Assembly: GCA_964501535.1 (NCBI GenBank)
Contig: CAZCSV010000006.1
Span: 106,874-170,873, forward strand
Length of the DNA: 64,000 bases
Source: FEN-1279 sp964501535
GTDB lineage: Bacteria > Bacteroidota > Ignavibacteria > Tepidaquicellales > Tepidaquicellaceae
Direction: 5' to 3'
The notes beneath the pieces were generated by a model. That model had not been told where the DNA came from. It was given only the letters and a program-made list of their open reading frames with translations, and ran no database searches. The first letter of the stretch is position 1. Each line of letters begins with the position of its first letter. Below are positions 37,092 through 45,111 of the stretch, in pieces. Position numbers and translations under genes: made by a program.

Positions 37092-38708
37092 ATGATTAAA
37101 AAAACAGTTCTAATAATTATTCTATTTGCTATGTTAAGCAACAGCATATATTCCCAGATCAGCATTTCCGAAAAGCTGAATATGTATAAGGAAGTCACTT
37201 TGACGGCTGACCTTTCTTTCCTCTCTCCGAAAGAGAAACAAATAATTCCGATTTTAATCGAGGTTGCAAAAATAATGGATGATCTTTATTGGGAACAGGC
37301 ATACGGGGATAAAGAAAAACTGTATACTCTGTTCGACAATGAAGAAACAAAGAAGTTCGTCGATATTAACTATGGTCCGTGGGAACGCCTTAACAACGAT
37401 AAGCCTTTCCTGGAAGGATTTGGCAAAAAACCGGCAGGAGCTAATTTCTACCCGGCCGATATGACAAAAGAAGAGTTCGAGAAATTCGGACACAAGGATA
37501 AAAAAAGTCAGTACACAATTTTAATCAGAAACAAAAATAATAGAAATCTCGAAGTTCTGCCTTATTCGGTTGCATATAAAGATAAATTGACAAAGGCATC
37601 CGAATTGATGAAACAAGCCGCATCTCTTGCGGAAGACGAAGGTCTGAAAAAATATCTTACTTTGCGTGCGGAGGCATTGATTACGAACAACTACCAGCCG
37701 AGTGATTTTGCATGGATGGATATGAAAAATTCAAATATAGATATCGTGGTCGGTCCGATTGAAAATTATGAGGACGGACTTTTCGGCTATAAATCTGCTT
37801 TCGAATCTTTCGTGCTTGTAAAAGACCCCGACTGGAGTAAAAAGCTTGCGAAGTTCACGGCTCTGCTACCTGCTCTGCAAAGCGGTCTGCCTGTGGATGA
37901 TGCTTATAAAAAAGAAGTGCCGAGCACGGAATCCGATATGAACGTCTACTACGCCTTATATTATGCGGGCGACTGCAATTCGGGAAGCAAGACGATTGCA
38001 ATAAACCTTCCTAACGACGAAGAGGTGCAATTGAAAAAAGGCTCCCGCCGACTTCAGCTTAAAAACTCGATGCAGGCAAAATTTGAGAGTATTTTAGTAC
38101 CGATTTCAAATCTTGTTATTTCTTCCGAGCAGAGAAAATATGTGAAGTTCGATGCTTTTTTTGAAAATGTCACATTCCACGAGGTCGCACACGGTCTCGG
38201 AATTAAAAATACGATAAACGGCAGCGGAACTGTCCGTGATGCACTGAAAGAATTATATGCGGCACTCGAGGAAAGAAAAGCAGATATTCTCGGACTTTAT
38301 CTCGTAACCAGATTATATGAAATGGGTGAACTATCATCGGGTGAAGTGATGGATAATTACGTTACATTCCTCGCGGGTATATTCCGCTCCTGCAGGTTCG
38401 GTGCGGCTTCCGCTCACGGGAAAGCAAATATGATGCAGTTCGAATACTTCAAACAGATCGGCGCATTCGACAGGAGTGAAGACGGATATTATTCTATAAA
38501 TTTCGATAAAATGAAATCGGCTGTGATTTCTTCCGTTCAGCTTATATTGAGAATTCAGGGGGATGGTGATTACTTGACTACAAAAACAATTCTGGATAAA
38601 GACGGAAGCATTAAACCTGAACTGCAGAAAGACCTCGACAGAATCAATTCCGCCGGAATTCCTGTCGATATAGTATTCAGACAGGGAGTGGAATATCTGA
38701 AGTTCTGA
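37092..38708 (+). CDS. M49-like (dipeptidyl peptidase III-type) zinc peptidase, exported
   Basis: 538 residues with a signal peptide ending IYSQ. M49-like features: FYPADMTKEEFEKF, VVGPIENYEDGLFGYKSAFESFV, zinc motif HEVAHG (His363, Glu364, His367) and the second motif EERKADILGLY. Classical DPP III uses the hexapeptide HExxGH; here the five-residue HExxH form is present, a variant I recall from Caldithrix. The enzyme would remove dipeptides from peptide N-termini in the periplasm. Placement in M49 rather than a general gluzincin family rests on the YPADMTK and VGPIENYED segments. Confidence 0.78.
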   Translation: MIKKTVLIIILFAMLSNSIYSQISISEKLNMYKEVTLTADLSFLSPKEKQIIPILIEVAKIMDDLYWEQAYGDKEKLYTLFDNEETKKFVDINYGPWERLNNDKPFLEGFGKKPAGANFYPADMTKEEFEKFGHKDKKSQYTILIRNKNNRNLEVLPYSVAYKDKLTKASELMKQAASLAEDEGLKKYLTLRAEALITNNYQPSDFAWMDMKNSNIDIVVGPIENYEDGLFGYKSAFESFVLVKDPDWSKKLAKFTALLPALQSGLPVDDAYKKEVPSTESDMNVYYALYYAGDCNSGSKTIAINLPNDEEVQLKKGSRRLQLKNSMQAKFESILVPISNLVISSEQRKYVKFDAFFENVTFHEVAHGLGIKNTINGSGTVRDALKELYAALEERKADILGLYLVTRLYEMGELSSGEVMDNYVTFLAGIFRSCRFGAASAHGKANMMQFEYFKQIGAFDRSEDGYYSINFDKMKSAVISSVQLILRIQGDGDYLTTKTILDKDGSIKPELQKDLDRINSAGIPVDIVFRQGVEYLKF

Positions 38709-38730
38709 AAAAAATAATAATTATATTTTT

Positions 38731-38768
38731 TGTGCTTCGTCTATGAAAAAGGCGAAGCATTTTTTTTT
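38731..38768 (+). terminator. Terminator after the M49-like gene
   Basis: gtgcttcgtc pairs with ggcgaagcat across a short A-rich loop, followed by nine T residues. A typical intrinsic terminator. Confidence 0.8.
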
Positions 38769-38842
38769 ACTGTATAATATTAAACATTATCTCTTGAATC
38801 TTTTGCAATAAGATTATATGTTTAAGTAATTAAAAATTATTA

Positions 38843-40402
38843 ATGACACATAGAACATTAATACTCCTGTTCGTTTTTTGCATGTCCCTTTTTTACAGCC
38901 CGATTTCATTTTCGCAAAAAAAGGAAAACCTCGGTGAAAATGTCAATACGGAAATAGACGAGCTCGGTCCTGTGATTTCTCAGGACGGGAAAAATTTATA
39001 TTTCATCAGAAGCGCTTTCAGACCTGGAAAGGGGATTGTGCAGGAAGCCTGGTATTCGGATATAGATGCGTATGGATATTGCAGTAAGGCAAAGAAACTG
39101 AAACTGCCTTTTAACCACAGTAAGGATACGAAATGCCAGGTTGTGTCGATTACTTCGGATGGAAGCGTGATTTTGGCGGCGGTAAACAAAAAAGATACGA
39201 TGAATAAAATAAACGGGCTGTATCTTGCATATAAATATTCGGACGGCTGGGACACACCCGTAAAAATAAACATTACAAATTTCGAGGAATTCATCTCCAA
39301 TACAAACACCTGGGGTGTGCATCTGGCAAAAAACGGAAGGGTATTGTTTATATATAAGAGCATATCCAAGGAGTCCGCGTTCAGTGAGATTTTCGTCTCA
39401 TTCCTTAAAAATGATACTGTCTGGACCGAGCCTGTTAAAGTAAACGAAACTGTAAATAAAAAAAGCGGTGTACAGGGAAATTTCGCACCTTTTCTTGCAC
39501 CCGATGAAGTGACACTTTTCTTTGCAAGCGACAGGAAAGGGGGATTTGGTAAATCTGATATATATATGAGCAAAAGGCTCGATAACTCCTGGCTGAGATG
39601 GTCTGAACCGATAAATCTTGGTGAGCTCGTGAATTCGGACGAATGGGACGGATATTTCCTGATTTCGCCCGACGGGAAATACGGCTATTTCGTTTCGAGC
39701 AATGATGCGATAGGGGACAACGATATTTTCCGTATGGAACTGAATCCGAGGTTTCTTCCAAAACCCATAGTTGTCCTGACGGGTAAAGTAACCGATTTCA
39801 AAAGTTCGGAGCCGATACCTGCTGATATAACGTTTGAATCGATGACGGATAAGACGGAGAAATATTATGCCAAATTTAATCCCGAGAAGAAAAGATTCCG
39901 TTTGATAGTTCCGGGCGGGAAGAGATTTAAATTTAAATTTTCTTCTCCCGGTTTTGAAAGTAATATGGGATTCGTTGATTATACAAATATTACGGGTTAT
40001 AAGGAAATAAAATTTAATGTCGGTCTGAAAACGAAGACCTTAATCGAGGTTGCCGAGGAACCGGAAATAATAACACTTGAAAATGTTTATTTTGATTTTG
40101 GTAAATCTGAAATAAAGGTCGAATCATATCCCGAGCTGGATAAAATCGTTCGCCTGATGTTCGATAATCCCGGCATCAGGATTGAAATATCCGCTCATAC
40201 CGATAATGTTGGAACGGATGATTACAATATGCTCTTGTCACAGGCAAGAGCAGAATCGGTTTTAAACTATATTGTCTCGAACGGTATACCGGAAAGCAGA
40301 CTTACCGCTAAAGGATTCGGAAGTTCAAAGCCGGTTGCGGATAATAATACGGAGCAGGGAAGACAAAAAAACAGGCGTGTGGAGTTTAAGATAATCAAAT
40401 AA
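38843..40402 (+). CDS. OmpA-family protein with PD40 (WD40-like) repeats
   Basis: 519 residues. Signal peptide to about 25 (ISFSQ). Residues about 30-300 hold PD40-type propeller repeats (GPVISQDGKNLYFIRS, FAPFLAPDEVTLFFASDRKGGFGKSDIYMS, YFLISPDGKYGYFVSSN). A carboxypeptidase-regulatory-like segment follows (LTGKVTDFKSSEPIPADITFE). The C-terminal ~115 residues are an OmpA peptidoglycan-binding domain (VYFDFGKSEI, ISAHTDNVGTDDYN, LSQARAESV, GRQKNRRVEF). It should sit at the outer membrane and hold the cell wall. The same architecture is common in gliding or T9SS-bearing Bacteroidota, where some members belong to motility or secretion complexes; that role here is inference. Confidence 0.88.
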   Translation: MTHRTLILLFVFCMSLFYSPISFSQKKENLGENVNTEIDELGPVISQDGKNLYFIRSAFRPGKGIVQEAWYSDIDAYGYCSKAKKLKLPFNHSKDTKCQVVSITSDGSVILAAVNKKDTMNKINGLYLAYKYSDGWDTPVKINITNFEEFISNTNTWGVHLAKNGRVLFIYKSISKESAFSEIFVSFLKNDTVWTEPVKVNETVNKKSGVQGNFAPFLAPDEVTLFFASDRKGGFGKSDIYMSKRLDNSWLRWSEPINLGELVNSDEWDGYFLISPDGKYGYFVSSNDAIGDNDIFRMELNPRFLPKPIVVLTGKVTDFKSSEPIPADITFESMTDKTEKYYAKFNPEKKRFRLIVPGGKRFKFKFSSPGFESNMGFVDYTNITGYKEIKFNVGLKTKTLIEVAEEPEIITLENVYFDFGKSEIKVESYPELDKIVRLMFDNPGIRIEISAHTDNVGTDDYNMLLSQARAESVLNYIVSNGIPESRLTAKGFGSSKPVADNNTEQGRQKNRRVEFKIIK

Positions 40403-40415
40403 AAATTTTTCTTTG

Positions 40416-41837
40416 ATGGATAATATTGACGAATTTAAAAAATATGCATACGAGTTTATAGATTGGATAGCTGATTACTATAAAAACATAGAAAGCTTTC
40501 CAGTAAAATCTCAGGTAAAACCGAAAGAGATTTTTGATAAGATTCCGGATGCGCCTCCCGATAATCCCGAAACGATTGATGAAATATTTAAAGATTTCAG
40601 GGAAATTATAATGCCCGGCATAACACACTGGCAGAGCCCGAATTTTTATGCTTACTTCCCTGCAAATTCAAGCTATTCCTCGATGCTTGCGGAAATGCTG
40701 ACCACCGCTCTCGGTGTACAGGGTATGAAATGGGAAACTTCTCCAGCCGCAACGGAGCTTGAAGAGAGAGTTATGAACTGGCTGAAAGGTATGCTCGGGT
40801 TACCAGAAAGTTTTTCCGGGGTAATTCAGGATACCGCCTCTACTTCGACACTTGCTTCCATCATCTGCGCTCGGGAGAAATTCTCCGGCTTCAGGATAAA
40901 TCAAAACGGTTTTAAGGATTTTGAGGGGCTAAGACTTTATTGCTCGACCGAAACCCACTCCTCAATAGAAAAAGCGGTGAAGATTTCCGGAATAGGAAGA
41001 AATAATCTTGTGAAACTTGGTGTGGATGATGAATACAGAATGAAAACCGATGAATTGGAAAATGCTATCATAAAAGACACAGAAAAAGGATTTAAGCCTT
41101 TTTGTGTCGTTGCGGCACTCGGTACTACCGGCTCGACTGCTGTCGACCCTCTCGATGAAATCTCTGCGATTTGTAAAAAATATAATCTATGGCTGCATGT
41201 GGATGCGGCTTTTGCCGGCTCTGCATTAATCCTCCCTGAATACAGATGGATGTTGAACGGTGTAGAGCAAGCGGATTCTTTTGTGTTTAATCCGCATAAA
41301 TGGCTCTTTACCAATTTCGACTGTTCCGCATACTTCGTTAAGGAGAAAGAATATCTTGTAAGGACATTCGAAATTATTCCCGAATATCTGAAGACTCTTT
41401 CTGATTCGAAAGTGAACAACTACTGTGACTGGGGGATTCCTCTCGGCAGGAGATTCAGAGCGTTAAAACTATGGTTCGTTATCCGAAGCTTTGGTGTGAA
41501 AGGTCTGCAGGAAAAACTGAGATATCAGATTTCTGTAGCAAAAAATCTCGAAACAAAAATCCGCAGAGATATAGAATTTGAGATTTTAGCACCGGTCAGT
41601 TTTAATCTGATTTGCTTCAGATATAAACCTGCCGGTGTGGCATCGGAAGAGGATTTAAATATTATAAACGAGCAGCTTTTGCATAAAATAAATGCTTCGG
41701 GAAAAATTTATATTTCCCATACAAAACTCAACGGAAAATATACTCTGCGTATGGTGATAGGGCAGACCAATGTCCGTGAAGACAACGCAAATAATGCATG
41801 GGAAGTAATCAAGGAAATTTCAAAACAAATAAAATAA
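40416..41837 (+). CDS. PLP-dependent aromatic-L-amino-acid decarboxylase
   Basis: Group II decarboxylase of the DOPA/tyrosine/tryptophan type. Seen: ITHWQSPNFYAYFPANSSY, GMKWETSPAATELEERVMNWL, the PLP-contact VIQDTASTSTL, HVDAAFAGSAL with the cofactor Asp, and FNPHKWLFTNFDCSAYFV with the Schiff-base Lys. It forms an aromatic amine and CO2 in the cytoplasm. I place the start at ATG 40416 (473 aa) rather than TTG 40413 one codon upstream. It begins 13 bases after the OmpA-family stop and 15 bases before the DUF6526 gene, so it is likely in one transcript with both. Confidence 0.92.
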   Translation: MDNIDEFKKYAYEFIDWIADYYKNIESFPVKSQVKPKEIFDKIPDAPPDNPETIDEIFKDFREIIMPGITHWQSPNFYAYFPANSSYSSMLAEMLTTALGVQGMKWETSPAATELEERVMNWLKGMLGLPESFSGVIQDTASTSTLASIICAREKFSGFRINQNGFKDFEGLRLYCSTETHSSIEKAVKISGIGRNNLVKLGVDDEYRMKTDELENAIIKDTEKGFKPFCVVAALGTTGSTAVDPLDEISAICKKYNLWLHVDAAFAGSALILPEYRWMLNGVEQADSFVFNPHKWLFTNFDCSAYFVKEKEYLVRTFEIIPEYLKTLSDSKVNNYCDWGIPLGRRFRALKLWFVIRSFGVKGLQEKLRYQISVAKNLETKIRRDIEFEILAPVSFNLICFRYKPAGVASEEDLNIINEQLLHKINASGKIYISHTKLNGKYTLRMVIGQTNVREDNANNAWEVIKEISKQIK

Positions 41838-41852
41838 TTTAAGGAGAAATAT

Positions 41853-42287
41853 ATGAAGCAGCAAAACTATTCGAATCACAGAAGATATGTCCTGATGTAT
41901 CATCTCGTTACTTTTACGATAATATTGGTTCTTTTTATATCGTCTATTTATTATACCATAGATGAAGCAGTGAAGGGTATTTCTATGAAACCCGGACTTT
42001 TTCTTTTTCTGATTTCTTTTGTTTTATTTAACTTGTTTGCTTTCGCAAGATTATTTGCACTGAAAGCACAGGACAGAGCAATCAAGGCGGAAGAAAATTT
42101 AAGACACTACATTTTAACGGGTAAACCACTCGATACAAGATTAACTATCCGCCAGATAATCGGGCTGAGATTTGCTTCAGACGAGGAATTTCCCGAACTC
42201 GCAATGAAAGCCGCAGAATCGGGAATGCCGGAAGAGGATATAAAAAAGGAAATTAAAAATTGGAAAGCCGATTATTACAGGGTATAA
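41853..42287 (+). CDS. DUF6526-like two-helix membrane protein
   Basis: 144 residues. It begins MKQQNYSNHRRYVLMYH, then two membrane helices (about 20-40 and 50-70), a conserved-looking FARLFALKAQDRAIKAEENLRHY, and a soluble LTIRQIIGLRFASDEEFPEL tail. The pattern matches DUF6526 proteins, whose role is unknown. A good ribosome site (aaggaga) precedes the ATG. It directly follows the decarboxylase gene. Confidence 0.8.
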   Translation: MKQQNYSNHRRYVLMYHLVTFTIILVLFISSIYYTIDEAVKGISMKPGLFLFLISFVLFNLFAFARLFALKAQDRAIKAEENLRHYILTGKPLDTRLTIRQIIGLRFASDEEFPELAMKAAESGMPEEDIKKEIKNWKADYYRV

Positions 42288-42332
42288 TTGTTCTTGTTTT
42301 TAAACTCAGTTTATGAGTTTTATATACATTTG

Positions 42333-42378
42333 AAAAAGTATAAATTACTTAACAATCATTACAATTTATACTTTTTTT
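42333..42378 (+). terminator. Terminator before the AEC transporter gene
   Basis: aaaaagtataaatt (42333-42346) pairs with aatttatacttttt (42363-42376), then T-rich sequence. It ends only a few bases before the TTG start of the next gene. Confidence 0.6.
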
Positions 42379-42382
42379 AATT

Positions 42383-43288
42383 TTGGCAAATATTCTACTG
42401 CTTCTGCTTTGCTTGGTTTCGGGAATACTGTTCAGGAAATCCAAATTACTGCCCGAAAATTCCCATATAATACTAAATAATATTGTAATATATATCTGTC
42501 TTCCTGCTCTTGCACTGCTTTATATCCCCGAGCTGAAGATAAGTCCGAAAATTATTTATCCGTTATCTGTAACTTATATTGTATTCGGGATGGCGATATT
42601 ATTTTTTGTAATGATGGGAAAAGTATTCGGACTCGAACCTGCAACCGTCGGAGCATTGATACTTACCGCGGGATTATGTAACACATCGTTTGTAGGTTTT
42701 CCGGTTTTGATAGCTCTGTTCGGCGAGGAAGGATTAAAAGTGGGTGTGCTGATAGACCAGGCCGGGAGCTTTGTACTTCTGGCTACTGCTGGCACTATTG
42801 TAGCATCGGTTTATTCCCACGGGAAAGTTGAATTTAAAAATATCATTAAGAAAATCCTGATTTATCCATCTTTTATTGCTTTTATTTTTGGAATTGTAAT
42901 GAATATTTTTGACCTGCGTTTTGAAGGTACGATGAAAGAACTGCTTGAAAAAACGGGAAGCCCAATGGCTTTCCTGGCTTTGATTTCGGTTGGTTTGCAG
43001 CTAAAGGTGAGTGTGAATGATTTACCTAAAAGAGAACTTTTTATCGGACTGATGTACAAATTAATATTAGCTCCGCTTGTAATCTATATTTTGTTCTTTG
43101 TGTTTTTTGATGCAAGCGGTCTCGATGTACAGGTGAGTCTAATTGAAATTGCAATGCCGCCTATGGTTATGGGTGCCGTGCTGGCGTCAAGTTTCAATCT
43201 TAATCCCAAATTGTCCAATTTAATGGTAGGAATCGGGATACCGTTATCATTTATCACATTGGCGTTTTGGTATTATATTATTAAATAG
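42383..43288 (+). CDS. AEC-family (auxin efflux carrier-type) transporter
   Basis: 301 residues, about ten helices. The N-terminus reads LLLLLCLVSGILFRKSKLLPENSHIILNNIVIYICLPALAL, and ILTAGLCNTSFVGFPVLIALFGEEG and DQAGSFVLLATAG match the family. AEC transporters move organic acids such as malate and related anions; the substrate here is unknown. The start is TTG 42383, because no in-frame ATG precedes it and the residues after it form the first helix. There is no ribosome site, and a terminator stem lies just upstream. Confidence 0.85.
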   Translation: MANILLLLLCLVSGILFRKSKLLPENSHIILNNIVIYICLPALALLYIPELKISPKIIYPLSVTYIVFGMAILFFVMMGKVFGLEPATVGALILTAGLCNTSFVGFPVLIALFGEEGLKVGVLIDQAGSFVLLATAGTIVASVYSHGKVEFKNIIKKILIYPSFIAFIFGIVMNIFDLRFEGTMKELLEKTGSPMAFLALISVGLQLKVSVNDLPKRELFIGLMYKLILAPLVIYILFFVFFDASGLDVQVSLIEIAMPPMVMGAVLASSFNLNPKLSNLMVGIGIPLSFITLAFWYYIIK

Positions 43289-43322
43289 AATTTTTTAACT
43301 TTTACATTAAACATTAAAAAAA

Positions 43323-43730
43323 ATGGAACCAAAAGACTTCGTTACTCACATTGGAGGTACATTTATTTATTCGAACGACCCAAAGAGTTTGGCAGACTGG
43401 TATGACAAGCATCTCGGAATAAAATTTGAATCTCACGGAGGTGAAACAAATATCTATTATAAAAGCTATTTCTATAATGAGATTCCTTCGGGAAAAAAAG
43501 CATACCTGGTATTTTCCATACTGGAAAATAAAAACAGACCTTATTTGTACGAAAAAACATTTTGCATCAATTTCAGAGTAAGTGATCTGGAACTGGTGGC
43601 AAGTTATCTGAAGACTCTGAACGTGGAAGTCAAGGGTATAGAAGTTTATCCCGAAGGAAAATTTGCCTGGATAAACGACCCTGAAGGAAATTATATCGAA
43701 TTGTGGGAAGATACAGCAATTAATGAATAA
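43323..43730 (+). CDS. VOC (glyoxalase/bleomycin-resistance-fold) family protein
   Basis: 135 residues. Two beta-alpha-beta-beta-beta halves are visible: GGTFIYSNDPKSLADWYDKHLGIKFE at the N-terminus and FRVSDLELVASYLKTLNVEV with GKFAWINDPEGNYIELWE at the C-terminus. The ending is typical of VOC proteins, where the last Glu is a metal ligand. It is cytoplasmic. VOC proteins range from lactoylglutathione lyases to antibiotic-binding proteins, so the reaction cannot be fixed. Confidence 0.85.
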   Translation: MEPKDFVTHIGGTFIYSNDPKSLADWYDKHLGIKFESHGGETNIYYKSYFYNEIPSGKKAYLVFSILENKNRPYLYEKTFCINFRVSDLELVASYLKTLNVEVKGIEVYPEGKFAWINDPEGNYIELWEDTAINE

Positions 43731-43752
43731 TTAATAATGCTTAATGAATAAT

Positions 43753-43776
43753 AAGAGCATAATAAATTATGCTCTT
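43753..43776. terminator. Perfect 11-bp hairpin after the VOC gene
   Basis: aagagcataat (43753-43763) pairs with attatgctctt (43766-43776), followed by caattttaattttt. A probable terminator with a moderately T-rich tail. Confidence 0.6.
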
Positions 43777-43831
43777 CAATTTTAATTTTTAATATTTAAA
43801 TTTTAATATTTTGTTTAAGGAGTAAAAAATT

Positions 43832-44809
43832 ATGACATTAATATTGAACAGAAATGATGTGATATCTGTGCTTCAGATGTCCGATTGCATGGAGGTTGTC
43901 GAAAAAGCATTTGCTGAACTTGCAAATGGTACCGCGGTCCTGCCGCTGAGAACGGGAATAAAACCACCTGACGGTGTTTCCCTGTATATGCCTGCGTACC
44001 TTAAAGGAATGGGAGCACTTGCCTGTAAAGTTGTAACGGTTTATAAAGATAATCCCGTAAAACACAAAATGCCGACAACGATAGGGAAGGTTCTTCTGCA
44101 GGACATAAATACCGGTGATGTAATTTGTATTATGGACGGAGGCTATCTGACTGCGGTCAGGACGGGAGCGGCAAGCGGCGTTGCCACAAAATTCCTTGCC
44201 CGCAAAGACAAGAATCAGGTTGCAGGTATTTTCGGTGCAGGAGTTCAGGCAAAAATGCAGCTCTGGGCAGTAACTATTGCCAGGGATATAAGTAAAGCGA
44301 TAGTATATGATGTTTCAGTTGATGCGGTGGATAAATTTATTTCTGAAATGAGCCCGAAGCTGAATATAGAAATTATAAAGGCAAAATCACCTGAAGATGT
44401 ATTACAAGCAGATATTGTTTGCACTGCAACGTCTTCTGCTTCACCGCTCTTTGATGGAAAGCTTGTGAAAACAGGTACACATATAAACGGAATCGGAAGC
44501 CATGCTCCGGCTATGCGTGAACTCGATACTGAAATTATTAAACGCTCACTTTTTGTTGGTGATTCGCGTGAAGCATGTTTCAGCGAGGCGGGAGATATTA
44601 TGATTCCTCTAAGCGAAGGAGCAATAAAGGATTCTCACTTTTATGCGGAGCTTGGGGAAATTATTACAGGCAGTAAAATCGGCAGAACTGATGATTCTAT
44701 GATAACTTTGTTCAAATCGAACGGTTTGGCAATTCAGGATGTTGCAACTGCTAAAATTGTTTATGAAAAAGCAGTTGAAAAAGGTATTGGGAAAAAGATA
44801 GAGATATAA
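43832..44809 (+). CDS. Ornithine cyclodeaminase / mu-crystallin family NAD(P)-dependent enzyme
   Basis: 325 residues. Family motifs: MEVVEKAFAELANG, MPAYLKGMGALACKVV, GGYLTAVRTGAASGVATKFLAR, the nucleotide-binding GIFGAGVQAKMQLWA, and GTHINGIGSHAPAMRELD. Members include ornithine cyclodeaminase, alanine dehydrogenase and ketimine reductase, which share a deamination or imine-reduction step on amino acids. The substrate cannot be chosen from sequence. A clear ribosome site (aaggag) precedes the ATG. It closes a run of amino-acid and organic-acid genes. Confidence 0.88.
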   Translation: MTLILNRNDVISVLQMSDCMEVVEKAFAELANGTAVLPLRTGIKPPDGVSLYMPAYLKGMGALACKVVTVYKDNPVKHKMPTTIGKVLLQDINTGDVICIMDGGYLTAVRTGAASGVATKFLARKDKNQVAGIFGAGVQAKMQLWAVTIARDISKAIVYDVSVDAVDKFISEMSPKLNIEIIKAKSPEDVLQADIVCTATSSASPLFDGKLVKTGTHINGIGSHAPAMRELDTEIIKRSLFVGDSREACFSEAGDIMIPLSEGAIKDSHFYAELGEIITGSKIGRTDDSMITLFKSNGLAIQDVATAKIVYEKAVEKGIGKKIEI

Positions 44810-44860
44810 ATCTATTTCTATTTCCGGGGAATATTCTGTATAAATTTATTTTTGAGAATG

Positions 44861-45111
44861 ATAATTTATTTTATCAATACCATTTTCTTTACTTCACTGA
44901 AGTTTCCCGCCTCCAGCTTGTAAAAATACAATCCGCTCGGTAATGCCGATGCATTGTATTCGACGATGTAACTGCCTGCGTCTTTTGTCTCATTTACCAT
45001 AGTCTCAATATGTTTCCCGAGAATATCGTATATGCTCAGAGTGACATCGCTCTTCTTGGCTATATCGTATTGAATCTTCGTAACAGGATTGAAAGGATTC
45101 GGATAATTCTG
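44861..45111 (-). repeat. Near-identical T9SS CTD cassette, copy 1
   Basis: The 3' ~250 bases of this gene, which encode the sorting domain, match the 3' end of the next T9SS gene (46951-47200) at all but about eight positions by eye. Upstream of the domain the two genes are unrelated. Confidence 0.8.

Noticed and set aside
38980..39573. 197-codon open frame antisense to the OmpA/PD40 gene
   Set aside because: Shadow of a gene with clear domains; no start context or motif of its own.
43801..43819. Shared AT-rich string aattttaatattttgtt before 22534 and 43832 as a regulatory motif
   Set aside because: Too low in complexity in this AT-rich DNA to separate from chance.
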